Counted from the stretch's first letter, positions 43,596 through 54,102 are shown. The stretch is DNA of 64,000 bases from Beijerinckia sp. 28-YEA-48 (GCF_900104955.1 NZ_FNSI01000001.1:592001-656000); one strand, 5' to 3'. Numbers and translations are program-made. The notes: generated by a model from the sequence alone, not told the origin.

Positions 43596-44579
43596 TTAGA
43601 GGGCCTCGGTATCGCGCCAGGAAGCGAGAAGATTCTCGAGTGTCTGACGTAGCGGAATTACCGGTTTCCATCCGGTTCTCTCGCGCAGCCTGCGGGACGT
43701 TCCACTTGCCTTTGGAATGTCGGAGGGGCGCAGGCGTGCCGGGTCTATCTGGATTTGGAGCGAAGCGTGGGCGGCGCTTCTGAGGAGGGCCAAAGCCTCT
43801 TCGATAGCTAGCGGCGCTTCGGAGGAGATATTGAGGATATCGCCGGTGGGGAAGGCTGCGGGATTGGCGAGGATCGCGATATAGGCCTCCACCACATCGC
43901 GAACATCAAGAAACTCCCGCACTGCCGAGAGATTGCCGACTTTGAGGATCGGCGGCTGCCGGCCCTGTTCGATTGCCGCGATCTGAGCGGCAAAGGCTGG
44001 CAGGACGAAGCGCTGATCCTGTCCAGGGCCAGTGTGATTGAACGGGCGTACCGTGATCAGTTTCGTCGCTGGCGGTAAAATGTCGGCGAGAGCCATTTCC
44101 GCGGCAAATTTTGAGCGGCTGTAAGCGCTCATCGGGCGCGGTGGCGTATCCTCCGATGCTGGTCCATCACGAAAGCTGGCGCCGTAGACTTCGGACGTGC
44201 TGACATTCAGGAAGACGGCGTTCGGCACGTGCCGTGCGCTGGCCATGGCAAGGTTGATGGAGCCGCCGAGATTGGCATCCCAAGTCAGGGCGGATTGTTC
44301 GAAAGAGGATCCGACCGAAGCCTGGGCAGCAAGATGTATGATGAGGTCGGGGCGCGTTTGGGCCACGGCCTCGTCAAGACTATCTCGATCACCGAGATCG
44401 CTGATGATGGGCGTCCAACCGTCTCGTTCCACCTTGTCGGCGGACCGGCGCAACAGAAACAGTTGCGCCTTGGGCCATTGCTGCGCGAGACGGGGCGTTA
44501 ACCAGCCGCCAACGAAGCCGGTTCCTCCGGTCAGAAGGATGCGTTGATAGCTGCCACCCGACGATGCGTCCGCCGACAT
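43596..44579 (-). CDS. rmd: GDP-4-dehydro-6-deoxy-D-mannose reductase-like SDR
   Basis: The 327-residue extended SDR has TGGTGFVGG near the N-terminus, the catalytic YSRSK and the FNHTGPGQ motif typical of Rmd. It reduces GDP-4-keto-6-deoxymannose to GDP-D-rhamnose (or the talose epimer). AGGACA precedes the ATG. It follows gmd by 4 bases on the same strand, so the pair makes an activated 6-deoxyhexose for the neighbouring glycosyltransferases. It converges on the kpsT gene. Confidence 0.88.
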   Translation of the reverse strand: MSADASSGGSYQRILLTGGTGFVGGWLTPRLAQQWPKAQLFLLRRSADKVERDGWTPIISDLGDRDSLDEAVAQTRPDLIIHLAAQASVGSSFEQSALTWDANLGGSINLAMASARHVPNAVFLNVSTSEVYGASFRDGPASEDTPPRPMSAYSRSKFAAEMALADILPPATKLITVRPFNHTGPGQDQRFVLPAFAAQIAAIEQGRQPPILKVGNLSAVREFLDVRDVVEAYIAILANPAAFPTGDILNISSEAPLAIEEALALLRSAAHASLQIQIDPARLRPSDIPKASGTSRRLRERTGWKPVIPLRQTLENLLASWRDTEAL

Positions 44580-44583
44580 TGTC

Positions 44584-45585
<1,002 letters not shown>

Positions 45586-45657
45586 TTAGACGGTTAGACA
45601 GCAAAGAAACGAGACGCCGAGGCTTGGCCTCTCAGGCGGGAGAGATATATCGGTCTG

Positions 45658-45666
45658 TGATATAAT
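45658..45666 (+). promoter_or_regulatory. Extended -10 promoter element for glycosyltransferase genes
   Basis: TGATATAAT matches the extended -10 form TGnTATAAT exactly. No good -35 is present 17 bases upstream, which extended -10 promoters can tolerate. It would give a leader of almost 300 bases. Confidence 0.35.
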
Positions 45667-45717
45667 CTGGCACTTGCCGCGTAATATCGATTTTTCAACC
45701 CTGAGCGCCACTGAATG

Positions 45718-45752
45718 ATGCCCGGCTTCCTCAATAATCTGCCAGCGGTGCC
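45718..45752. repeat. Imperfect repeat, left copy (flanks glycosyltransferase pair)
   Basis: GGCTTCCTCAATAATCTGCC aligns with GGTTCTTCAACAACCTGCT at 49866-49884. Differences are mostly transitions. On the minus strand it reads like the TTGTTGAAGAACC-type ends of some insertion elements. Confidence 0.4.
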
Positions 45753-45960
45753 CCGGTTGGCGCGGACCTGCAGATTTTCAAGAGTCCCTTCGGACATGGC
45801 ATGATCGGCCTCGATCGCATCTGATCCGAAATCTGCCTTATTTTCTGGCACCATTAGCCCGCAATCTTCTCCTATAGGAACCTGACGGGAAGCGCGCCAA
45901 GTCAGGGCGTTGGTAGACCATGAGGTCATTTTTGTCTATTTCTGAGCTTCACGATTTTAG

Positions 45961-48177
45961 GTGATTTGGGTGCCCTTTCAGATGTTTGATGCCTATGATT
46001 CTTGGCGAAATGCATTGTTTCGGCTAGGGATCGGCCGGCACGCTGATTTTCGCCGGCAGGCGGAGGCGTTTTGGCGGGCCAAACAGTTCGGCAAGGCTGC
46101 GACTTGCTACCGCTTGCATCTGTCCCATCATCCAGAGGATTTTACCTCCTGGTTGGATCTCGGCTTCTGCGAGGCGTATAGCGGACGACGAGACCGTGCA
46201 GAGCAGGCTTATGCCGCCGCCCGATCGGCCGCCCCGCAGTCAGTGACCGGGATTTTATCGGTGGCGCGTGAGCGGGCCATCAGCGAACGTCCTTTGAGTG
46301 CCTTTGCCTATTATCGACAGGCGGTCCTCGCAGATCCGCAGCGTGAGATGGGAACCGAGGATCGGCCCTTTGTCGGCGAGGGCTTTCTGCCAGAAGCGCT
46401 GTCTGATCGTTCTCTCGTCGGTCGCCGCATGTTGCTGGATGTCACCGATCTCTTGCGGTACCTGCGATACAATCCGCACGGAACCGGAATCCAGCGCGTT
46501 CTGCTGTCGATGATTGCGGCTTGGTTTCGAAAATTTCGCTATCAAGATGTGGTCTTCGTCTTCTGCCGCGAAGGTCGAAGTGAGGTTTTCGAGATTGCTG
46601 AACAGGAGCTAGCTGCTCTGGTCGACGCGACCGAAGACCCCGCCACTACGGTCAAAATCTATCAGCCTTACATTGACAAAATTTATGCGGAATCGCCGCG
46701 CGTCGAATTTAGGCCCGGTGATGCCTTTGTGGTGATGGGGGCATTCTGGAGCTCCATCGATTATCTTCGAACTCTTGTCGACCTGCGTGCGCGTGGTGTG
46801 CTGGTAGGAGCCTACATCTACGATCTCATTTCGATCACGCATCCCGAGTTCATCAACAAATCTGATTTGAATAGCGTTCTTGATCGCTTTGGCGACCTTC
46901 TTTCCGAGGTCGATTTCGTCTGCGCCATTTCCGAATTCGTGGCGGAAGAGGTGCGGGATGTATTACGTGATCGGCTGGGACGTTCCGTCCCTGTGGTTGC
47001 AGTGCCTTTGGCGCACGATCCGCCGCGCAGCGGAGACGGGCAAATCGAAAGCACGTTTCTGAAAACTCTTCCGGCCGAATATGTGCTGTGCATCTGTACG
47101 ATCGAGGGACGCAAGAATCATCTTCTGTTGTTCGAAGTCTGGCAACAGCTTCTGGCGAAATATGGCGATGCAACGCCGCCATTGATTGTCGTTGGACGAT
47201 GGGGATGGCGCGGCGAAGCGTTCAAAAAGCGACTCGAAGAGACGCAATCGTTGTCGGGTAAAATCATTGTTCTCGGCAATCTTTCGGACGCGAAGATCGA
47301 TTATTTGTATCGTCATTGTCTGTTCACGGTTTTTCCGAGTTTCGTCGAAGGCTGGGGTTTGCCGGTCGGCGAAAGCCTGGCGTGCGGCACGCCCTGTATC
47401 GCCTCAAATGCGACTTCGATCCCTGAGGTCGGTGGCGATCTTGTTCGCTACATCGACCCGTACGATGCCCAAAGTGCATTCGCTGTTATCGAAAAGCCGT
47501 TGATAGATCGGCAGAATCTTGCGGAGTGGCGCTCGAAAGTGGCGTCAACGTTCCAGCCGAGAACCTGGATTGATGTCGTCGACAATTTCCTAGTGCAAGT
47601 GGAGTACTGTGCTCGGTCGGTGAAGCCGCAGCAGGCGACCGAGGTCGTACCTTTGATTGCGGGGCGTACTTACCATTTCAGCACAGATACAAACGATTCT
47701 TTGGCGAACTGGCGCGATCGTGCGCATAAATTTATATTTTTGGACGGTTGGCATGGCATCGAAAGCTGGGGCATATGGTCTTCGAAGCCAATTGCGCAAT
47801 TGTCCATTTTAACGGAGCTGGCTTCTGAATCTCGGGTGCGTGTCCGTTTTTTGATCCGAGGCGCCCCTCCCAAGCGCGAAGCTCGGATCGGTCTCAGAGA
47901 TTTGCTCGGAGGCGCGATGAAGTGCATCACCGTTCCAACCGATAAGGCTGTGTGGGTAGAGACAACAGCGGTTGTCGATGAAACGCATAAGCTCCTGTTG
48001 AACCTTGAACGGATTGACGGCGATTATGCTCAGGCAGAGCTCGAACGTGATCTCTATCTGGGGTTATGTGCCATGGTTTACGATGCCGAGCAGACGACAA
48101 ACACCCCTGTCTTGTTGAGTTCAAATGATCTTGAGCGAGCGGCGCAGCCGATTAGTGGTGGGGCCTCCTCGTCATGA
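45961..48177 (+). CDS. GT4-family glycosyltransferase with helical N-terminus and extra C-terminal domain
   Basis: The 738-residue protein has an N-terminal TPR-like helical part (about 15-120), a GT4 GT-B core (LLLDVTDLLRYLR-like MLLDVTDLLRYLR at about 158; CTIEGRKNH; SFVEGWGLPVGESLACG with the EX7E pair) and a C-terminal beta-rich domain (about 565-720, FLDGWHGIESWGIWS). It would add a sugar to the surface polysaccharide in the cytoplasm, plausibly from GDP-rhamnose made by gmd/rmd. The GTG at 45961 is the longest start; ATG 45982 is also possible. It overlaps the next glycosyltransferase by 4 bases and is its paralogue. Confidence 0.88.
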   Translation: MIWVPFQMFDAYDSWRNALFRLGIGRHADFRRQAEAFWRAKQFGKAATCYRLHLSHHPEDFTSWLDLGFCEAYSGRRDRAEQAYAAARSAAPQSVTGILSVARERAISERPLSAFAYYRQAVLADPQREMGTEDRPFVGEGFLPEALSDRSLVGRRMLLDVTDLLRYLRYNPHGTGIQRVLLSMIAAWFRKFRYQDVVFVFCREGRSEVFEIAEQELAALVDATEDPATTVKIYQPYIDKIYAESPRVEFRPGDAFVVMGAFWSSIDYLRTLVDLRARGVLVGAYIYDLISITHPEFINKSDLNSVLDRFGDLLSEVDFVCAISEFVAEEVRDVLRDRLGRSVPVVAVPLAHDPPRSGDGQIESTFLKTLPAEYVLCICTIEGRKNHLLLFEVWQQLLAKYGDATPPLIVVGRWGWRGEAFKKRLEETQSLSGKIIVLGNLSDAKIDYLYRHCLFTVFPSFVEGWGLPVGESLACGTPCIASNATSIPEVGGDLVRYIDPYDAQSAFAVIEKPLIDRQNLAEWRSKVASTFQPRTWIDVVDNFLVQVEYCARSVKPQQATEVVPLIAGRTYHFSTDTNDSLANWRDRAHKFIFLDGWHGIESWGIWSSKPIAQLSILTELASESRVRVRFLIRGAPPKREARIGLRDLLGGAMKCITVPTDKAVWVETTAVVDETHKLLLNLERIDGDYAQAELERDLYLGLCAMVYDAEQTTNTPVLLSSNDLERAAQPISGGASSS

Positions 48178-49823
48178 AAATCTCTCTCATGGTGCCTCTA
48201 CGAGCAGTCCGTAGACAAATCGTGCATCAAGCGCTCAGACTTTCGGGAGAAGGTGTCGAGCGTGGTGATAAGCGCTACCAGGCCGGCGATTGGCGGCGTG
48301 CGTATCGCGCCTATCGGACACATCTGGTCGATCGTCCGCAGGATGGCAAAGTTTGGGCGAAAGCGGCCGATTGCGCCAGGCGCGCGGGTGATTTTTCCGG
48401 CGAGTTCTACAGTCTGCGACAGGCACTCCTTTTGGAGCCGAATGACGTTGCCATTCTCGTTGACGCTGCCCGTCAATACAAAGATCGAGGTTATCTACTG
48501 ACCGCGCGCGCCTGCCTTGCATCTGCGCGGCGCGTAGATCCGATGCTTCCGTTTGAGGCCTTTGAACGTGCGGTCGCGCCTTTGTCGGTAGAGAGCGGAC
48601 ATCGATTGTTGCTTGATGTGACCGATATGTTTGCCTTCTTTCGCTTGAACGTGCGCAAGACTGGCATGCAGCGCGTGCAGGCGCAGGTCATGACCTCTCT
48701 CCTCGAGCGTCATGTCGGCGGTGATATTATTTTCACTTTTTATAATGAATTACTCCGCGAGTATAAAATCGCATCAACTCTTCTGGCTTGCGAACTCGTT
48801 GATGCATCAAATGCGGATGAGGTAACGGTTGAGCAGCTTGCCGTCATTCTCAATCAGATTTTCATCGATGCTGAACCGCTAAAGTGCAGGAAAGGTGATT
48901 TCTATCTTGTGTTGGGGGCATTCTGGTTCGGTAACGACTATCTGGCGCGCCTCGAGGATTTGAGAAAAGACGGCGCTACGGTTGGGATTAATTTTTTTGA
49001 CCTCATCCCGTATACGCATCCAGAATATGTCGACGTGGCAACCCAGCGCGACTTCACGGGTAAGCTTGAAGAGGCTCTCGCCAGTATCGACTATGCTTGT
49101 ACCAATTCGGCCTTTGTCGCCGACGAGTTGCGGAGACTTCTGGCATCTCTAGGGCGCGAGAATGTTCCTGTTGGGCCAGTTCCATTGGCGCATGATATTA
49201 CCGCTTCGGATAGCGAACAGGTTGTATCTGACACTTTCAAACAATCCGTTCCGAAGGACTATGTCCTTTGTGTCGGCACGATAGAGCGCCGCAAGAATCA
49301 TGCGCTTCTTCTTGAGATTTGGAAGCGCCTGTATGCCCAGCATGGAGATAAGACGCCTTCGCTCGTCATTGTCGGGAAGTGGGGGTGGCGTATCGAGGAA
49401 TTTCGCGAGGAACTCGCCGCGTCCAAGAATGTCCATGGGAAGATCATGATAAGAGAAGGGCTTGCCGACAGCGAGCTCGAATATCTTTATCGCAATTGCC
49501 TTTTTACCGTCTTTCCGAGCTTCACCGAAGGCTGGGGCTTGCCGGTTGGCGAAAGCCTTTATTTTGGCAAGCCGTGCATTGCTTCGAATTCAAGCTCGAT
49601 CCCAGAGGTCGGCGGCGACCTTGTCCGTTATTTCGATCCCATGAACACCAACGAAGCCTATCGGGTCATTGACGCGGCTTTGTCGGATCGTTCCGATCTT
49701 GCGGTCTGGACCGAGCAGGTTCGCAACCATTTCAAGCCGCGTTCATGGGATCAGGTGACCGACGACCTCATGCAACAGATTTTTAAACTGTCAGCGATTG
49801 CTAAAAGTCTTCCCATGGTCTGA
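48174..49823 (+). CDS. GT4-family glycosyltransferase, paralogue of the preceding gene
   Basis: The 549-residue protein repeats the same plan: helical N-terminus (about 25-115), LLLDVTDMFAFFRLN, CVGTIERRKNH, SFTEGWGLPVGESLYFG with the EX7E pair, SSSIPEVGGDLVRYF. It lacks the C-terminal beta domain of its neighbour. ATGA overlap fixes the start. The pair probably makes alternating linkages of one polymer, as D-rhamnan-type transferases do; this is inference from gmd/rmd. Confidence 0.9.
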   Translation: MKISLMVPLRAVRRQIVHQALRLSGEGVERGDKRYQAGDWRRAYRAYRTHLVDRPQDGKVWAKAADCARRAGDFSGEFYSLRQALLLEPNDVAILVDAARQYKDRGYLLTARACLASARRVDPMLPFEAFERAVAPLSVESGHRLLLDVTDMFAFFRLNVRKTGMQRVQAQVMTSLLERHVGGDIIFTFYNELLREYKIASTLLACELVDASNADEVTVEQLAVILNQIFIDAEPLKCRKGDFYLVLGAFWFGNDYLARLEDLRKDGATVGINFFDLIPYTHPEYVDVATQRDFTGKLEEALASIDYACTNSAFVADELRRLLASLGRENVPVGPVPLAHDITASDSEQVVSDTFKQSVPKDYVLCVGTIERRKNHALLLEIWKRLYAQHGDKTPSLVIVGKWGWRIEEFREELAASKNVHGKIMIREGLADSELEYLYRNCLFTVFPSFTEGWGLPVGESLYFGKPCIASNSSSIPEVGGDLVRYFDPMNTNEAYRVIDAALSDRSDLAVWTEQVRNHFKPRSWDQVTDDLMQQIFKLSAIAKSLPMV

Positions 49824-49855
49824 AGACGAGTATGCCGGCTGCGCAGCTGTCGGGG

Positions 49856-49890
49856 ATGAGGCCTAGGTTCTTCAACAACCTGCTAGGCGG
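49856..49890. repeat. Imperfect repeat, right copy (flanks glycosyltransferase pair)
   Basis: This segment resembles 45718-45752 in the same orientation. It starts 33 bases after the second glycosyltransferase stop. Together the two copies bracket the two-gene module. Confidence 0.4.
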
Positions 49891-49965
49891 ACTTCCGCTC
49901 TCTCGATAATGTTGGTTTACCTGCGACGACCGATCTCGTCGCAAAGGCCAAATCGGAGAGGGCGG

Positions 49966-50979
49966 ATGCAGGGTGGGGCAGCATTGGACGAGGAACGTCT
50001 GCGATCCTATCTGGAAGTGGCCATCGCACTGCGCGGGCCGCTGCAGCTTCAGCCGATCGCCGGCGGACAGTCCAACCCGACCTATTTTGTCACGGGTCCC
50101 GAGCGCTCCATTGTTTTGCGCAAACAACCAGACGGGCCTCTGCTGCCATCGGCGCATGCGATTGACCGGGAATATCGCGTGCAGCGGGCGCTCGCGGAGG
50201 CCGGTTTTACAGTGCCGCGCATGCTGCATTTCTGCACCGATCCAGCGGTCATAGGCACGCCGTTTTATGTGATGGAGCGGCTCGACGGCCGCGTACTCCA
50301 TGATTGCCGCTTGCTTGACGTCGCTCCGGATCAGCGCCGGGCGATGTATCGATCGGCGGCAGAAACCTTGGCGCGGCTGCACGCGATTGACTGGCGGGCG
50401 ATAGGCCTTGGTGATTTTGGCCGACCGGAAGGCTATTTCGAGCGGCAGGTGGCGCGTTGGTCGAAGCAATGGCAGCTCTCACGCACACGCGAAATTCCTG
50501 AGATTGATTTTCTGCAGCAATGGCTCCCCCAGCATATGCCTGCGGCCGGCCTGGCGACGATTGCCCATGGCGACTATCGCATCGGCAATCTGATGTTCCA
50601 CCGGGAGGAGCCGAAGGTGATCGCGGTTCTCGATTGGGAACTGGCGACGCTGGGAGACTCAGCTGCCGATATCGCGCACTTTGGGATGATCTGGTACAGC
50701 GCGCCGGAAGAATATGGTGGCCTGCTGGGCGAAGATCTGGACGATCTTCGTCTGCCCGACTTTCAGGAGTTTCTCGCGACCTACGAGGAAGCGGCACAGC
50801 GGAGCGTCGGCTTCGTGCCTTTCCATATGGTGTTCGCGCTGTTCCGCTTCGCCGTGATCTTCGAGGGCGTGGCGGCGCGCGCTAAGGCTGGCAATGCCGC
50901 AGGCGAGAATGCCGCCGCTGTGGCGCATCTGGCGATCAACTTCGCCAGGCGCGCAGCGGCACTCGCGCGGCAGAGCTAG
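49966..50979 (+). CDS. Aminoglycoside-phosphotransferase-fold protein (ACAD10/11-like phosphotransferase)
   Basis: The 337-residue protein has the APH fold: GGQSNPTYFV nucleotide loop, ILRKQ-like IVLRKQPDGPLLPSAHA, the catalytic HGDYRIGNLMFH and metal-binding LDWE. Members close to this type phosphorylate 4-hydroxy acids or their CoA esters and are found beside acyl-CoA dehydrogenases. The ATG at 49966 has GGAGAGGG upstream. It is convergent with the VOC gene and close to a crotonase and two SDRs, consistent with acyl-CoA metabolism. Confidence 0.9.
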   Translation: MQGGAALDEERLRSYLEVAIALRGPLQLQPIAGGQSNPTYFVTGPERSIVLRKQPDGPLLPSAHAIDREYRVQRALAEAGFTVPRMLHFCTDPAVIGTPFYVMERLDGRVLHDCRLLDVAPDQRRAMYRSAAETLARLHAIDWRAIGLGDFGRPEGYFERQVARWSKQWQLSRTREIPEIDFLQQWLPQHMPAAGLATIAHGDYRIGNLMFHREEPKVIAVLDWELATLGDSAADIAHFGMIWYSAPEEYGGLLGEDLDDLRLPDFQEFLATYEEAAQRSVGFVPFHMVFALFRFAVIFEGVAARAKAGNAAGENAAAVAHLAINFARRAAALARQS

Positions 50980-51007
50980 TTGTGGGCTGGGATGGGCCGC
51001 TGTCCGC

Positions 51008-51568
51008 CTATTTGGCTCGGGCGGCGGCGATCCGATCGGCGATTTTTTTCTGGTAGTCGGCGATGGGCATATAGCCTTCACAGGAGCGGCAGAACTGCTC
51101 CGATTCAGCTCGAATGTCTGCCGCCGGCTTGGACAGATCGAGATCGTCGATCCGCGGCTGCGGGATGTACCATTCAGAATCGGCGAAAACCTCGACCCGA
51201 TTGCCCTCCGGGTCGAAGAAATAGGTCGACCAGGCATTGCCGTGATTGGTGGCATAGATGCGGCCTACGCCAGGCGCATCCTTGGCGCGCCGCCACGCTG
51301 CCTGCACATCTTCCAGCGCCGGGACGCGGAAAGAAATCTGATTGATCTGCGAGAAGGAGTCTTTCGGCCGCCCGCCGACCAGGACGAGCTGGTGATGTTC
51401 GCGTGGGTCGCCACTCAGGAAGACGAGGGGATTGCCGCGGGCTTCGCCCCGGTCGGTCACGATGAAACCGAGCATCCGGGTGTAAAACTCTTCCATCATG
51501 GGCAGGTCGGTGACGTAGATGCCGAGGTGGCTGAAGCTCATACGGCCGGTTGCATCTTGCTGGGCCAC
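51008..51568 (-). CDS. VOC-superfamily (glyoxalase/extradiol dioxygenase-like) protein
   Basis: The 186-residue protein has a single VOC unit: HLGIYVTDLPMMEEFYTRMLGF, then HHQLVLVGG, NQISFRV and YFFDPEGNRVEVF, giving His/His/Glu-type metal ligands. GTG at 51568 is used because GGAGG is 6 bases upstream. VOC proteins include lactoylglutathione lyases, isomerases and ring-cleavage dioxygenases; the extra 50-residue C-terminus ending in a basic helix is not diagnostic. It is divergent from the crotonase gene. Confidence 0.85.
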   Translation of the reverse strand: MAQQDATGRMSFSHLGIYVTDLPMMEEFYTRMLGFIVTDRGEARGNPLVFLSGDPREHHQLVLVGGRPKDSFSQINQISFRVPALEDVQAAWRRAKDAPGVGRIYATNHGNAWSTYFFDPEGNRVEVFADSEWYIPQPRIDDLDLSKPAADIRAESEQFCRSCEGYMPIADYQKKIADRIAAARAK

Positions 51569-51744
51569 TGTATCCTCCGTCTTTACCGGGTCTGACTGTC
51601 CCAATAGGCAAGCGGTAGCGTGGGCGCCGGGACAAGGCAATATCCGACAATTGACAGCGCCGCGGTCGTTGGCGCAAGAGCCTGTCTGGGCGGCTCGATC
51701 TTGGATCAAACCAAGCGAGCCTAAGCGAATGGCGAGGAAACACG

Positions 51745-52479
51745 ATGGCGGAAGGCATTATCGTCAAGAAATCGGACGATCTCCTGGAAATCACGCTCAA
51801 TAATCCGGAGCGGGGCAATGGCCTCTCCGATGAGCAGATTGTTTTTCTAGGCGATACGTTCATCAATGAGCACGACAAGGTGCGCCTGATCGTTCTGCGC
51901 GCCAATGGCGATGATTTCTGCATCGGCCGCGCCGGAATGGGGACCCGACCGCAGACGCGGCCCGAGGCGCTGGCTCTGCGCAAGATGAGCGATATCGTGT
52001 TTCGCTGCTACGGCGCGGTGCGGGCATCCAAGGCGCCGGTCCTGACCATGATACAGGGCAGGGCGCTGGGCTTTGGCTGCGCGCTCGCCTGCGTGTCTGA
52101 CATAACGATTGCGGCGGAGAATGCCTCCTTCGCCATTCCAGAATTCAGCCATAACATCATGCCGACAATGGTGATGTCGTCGCTGGTCGATCGGGTGCCG
52201 CTGAAGTCGCTGATGTATCTGGTCTGGACCAGCAAGGTGATTTCGGCTCACGAGGCCCAGCGGATCGGCGCGGTGAGCGACGTGGTGCCGCGGGCCGATC
52301 TTGAAAAGACGACCCAGGCGCTGATCGACAGGCTGATGAAAGCGCCGCGTCCGGCGGTTCTGGCGGTCAAGGAATATGCCCATGGCTCCATGACCATCGA
52401 CACCGCGAAGGCGATCGACTTTGCCCGCAACATCCACAGTCTGATCAATTCATCCAGCGAGATGGACGTCAAGAAGTAG
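51745..52479 (+). CDS. Enoyl-CoA hydratase/isomerase family (crotonase-fold) protein
   Basis: The 244-residue protein has the crotonase core (LNNPERGNGLS, DDFCIGRAG, the oxyanion-hole segment GRALGFGCALACVSD). One catalytic Glu position is kept (IPEFSHNIMP) but the second (usually in a segment like AMEMVLTG) reads SLMYLVWTS without Glu, so the reaction may not be simple hydration. GAGGAAACACG precedes the ATG. A palindromic repeat separates it from the convergent SDR. Confidence 0.87.
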   Translation: MAEGIIVKKSDDLLEITLNNPERGNGLSDEQIVFLGDTFINEHDKVRLIVLRANGDDFCIGRAGMGTRPQTRPEALALRKMSDIVFRCYGAVRASKAPVLTMIQGRALGFGCALACVSDITIAAENASFAIPEFSHNIMPTMVMSSLVDRVPLKSLMYLVWTSKVISAHEAQRIGAVSDVVPRADLEKTTQALIDRLMKAPRPAVLAVKEYAHGSMTIDTAKAIDFARNIHSLINSSSEMDVKK

Positions 52480-52482
52480 GCA

Positions 52483-52510
52483 AAATCGCGTTTCTCTCGA
52501 AACGCGATTT
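52483..52510. repeat. Dispersed palindromic repeat, copy 2
   Basis: AAATCGCGTTTC, loop TCTC, then GAAACGCGATTT. The arms are identical to those at 26852-26879. It fills the gap between two convergent genes and can act as a shared terminator. Confidence 0.75.
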
Positions 52511-52513
52511 GCT

Positions 52514-53302
52514 CTAGCGCGCGGTGGCTCCACCATCGATGGGAATGACCTGTCCGGTGATGAAGCTGCCGGCGCCCGATGCCAGGAGCAGTGCCAGCCC
52601 CTTGATCTCGGAGGGGTCGGCCATGCGCTTCAAGGGCACGGAATCGCCCATGGCCTTGGCGCGCTCGGGCTCGCGAAACAGGCGGCCGCCGGCGATATTG
52701 GTCATGAATGGTCCTGGCGCGACGCCGTTCACGTAGACATTGAACGGCGCGAGTTCGAGCGCCGCCAGGTGAACCAGATGGATTACGGCGGCCTTGGTGA
52801 CGGTATAGGGATAGCCTGAGACTTCCGACGTTCGCAGGCCCGAGATTGATGCGGTGACGATGATCCGGCCGCTGCGTTGCTGCTTCATGATCGTAGCGGC
52901 TGCCTGCAATGTGGCGAAGACACCGGTCTGGTTGATCTTCACCACGTTGTTCCAGACATCGAGATCAATGTTTTCAATATAGCCGGCTTCTTCGCTGATC
53001 GGGGCGCCGCCGGTGATCCCGGCATTGGCGACGACGATGTCGAGCTTGCCATAGTGATTGGCGGCATTCTTCACGGCTGTGCGGATCGCGGTCGGTTCGC
53101 GAACGTCGAGTTCGATCGCGGTGGCCTGGTGTCCGGCGGCGTTGAATTTGGCTAGGGCCTTGTCTAGGCCGGCGCGATCGGCATCGGCCAAAGTGACGAG
53201 GGCGCCATGCTCAGCGAAGCCCTCGGCCATCGCATAGCCGAGGCCGCTCGCGGCTCCGGTCACGAAGGCGGTCTTGCCGGTGAGATCAAACAGTTTGCTC
53301 AT
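52514..53302 (-). CDS. Short-chain dehydrogenase/reductase
   Basis: The 262-residue classical SDR has TGAASGLGYA, NAGITGG, the catalytic Ser in TASISGLR and YPYTVTK (YxxxK). The start at 53302 (MSKLFDLTG) has AGGAAA upstream. It oxidises or reduces a hydroxyl/keto group with NAD(P). It lies 41 bases after another SDR on the same strand, likely in one transcript. Confidence 0.93.
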   Translation of the reverse strand: MSKLFDLTGKTAFVTGAASGLGYAMAEGFAEHGALVTLADADRAGLDKALAKFNAAGHQATAIELDVREPTAIRTAVKNAANHYGKLDIVVANAGITGGAPISEEAGYIENIDLDVWNNVVKINQTGVFATLQAAATIMKQQRSGRIIVTASISGLRTSEVSGYPYTVTKAAVIHLVHLAALELAPFNVYVNGVAPGPFMTNIAGGRLFREPERAKAMGDSVPLKRMADPSEIKGLALLLASGAGSFITGQVIPIDGGATAR

Positions 53303-53343
53303 AAATATTTCCTGGGATTCTTTTGCGAGGTCTGACAATTCAA

Positions 53344-54102
53344 TTAGTGCATCACGCTGCCGCCATCGACGACGAGGGTTTGCCCGGTCATGAAATCGCT
53401 ATCCGGGGAGCAGAGAAATACCAGCGTTCCAGTTAGATCTTCCGGTTGCTGCTCTCGCTTGAAGGCGCGGCTGTTCACGGTGGCGTTGAAGCCTCCGCTG
53501 TTCATGTCGGGATTAGCCAGCACGCCCTCGCTCATGGTGAAGCCGGGTGCAATAGCATTGACGTTGATGTTGTAGTCGCCGAGTTCGCGCGCGACACAAC
53601 GGGTCAGGGCAACAATGGCACCCTTTGACGCGACATAATGGGTGATGCCGGTCTGTCCTTTGAAAACCGTGCCCGAGGCGATGTTGACGATCTTGCCGGA
53701 CTTCTGGCGCATCATGATCGGCGCCACGGCTTTGCATAGCAGGAACGGGCCGCGAACGTTCACGGCCATCACATCATCCCATTCTTTCTCGTCGATCTCG
53801 AAAAACTTCTGCCGCTTCAGATTGGCGAAAATAGCGGCATTATTGACTACGGCGTCGATGCGGCCGTGGCGTTTGACAACTTCTTCCACGAGGTCCGTGG
53901 TGGATTTCGCCGAGGCGACGTCACAGGCGATGAAAGTGGCGCGTCCGCCGGCGGTTTCGATCTCCTGCACCGTGCCGATGCCGTCGCGCACGTCGGAAAC
54001 GATGACGATGGCGCCCTCGGCTGCGATCGTTTTGCAGAAGGCCGCGCCGATCCCGCGCGCGCCACCTGTCACAATGATGATTTTGTCTTGCAGGCGTCCC
54101 AT
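53344..54102 (-). CDS. Short-chain dehydrogenase/reductase
   Basis: The 252-residue SDR has TGGARGIGAA, NNAAIF, the catalytic Ser in NIASGTVF and HYVASK (YxxxK). AGGAAACGGTC precedes the ATG. It is the first gene of a two-SDR unit, divergent from the M24-fold gene across 216 bases. Its substrate is unknown. Confidence 0.93.
   Translation of the reverse strand: MGRLQDKIIIVTGGARGIGAAFCKTIAAEGAIVIVSDVRDGIGTVQEIETAGGRATFIACDVASAKSTTDLVEEVVKRHGRIDAVVNNAAIFANLKRQKFFEIDEKEWDDVMAVNVRGPFLLCKAVAPIMMRQKSGKIVNIASGTVFKGQTGITHYVASKGAIVALTRCVARELGDYNINVNAIAPGFTMSEGVLANPDMNSGGFNATVNSRAFKREQQPEDLTGTLVFLCSPDSDFMTGQTLVVDGGSVMH

Noticed and set aside
45594-45929. 111-codon minus-strand open frame upstream of gmd
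   Set aside because: No protein-like pattern, and it covers promoter-like and repeat sequences of the divergent region.
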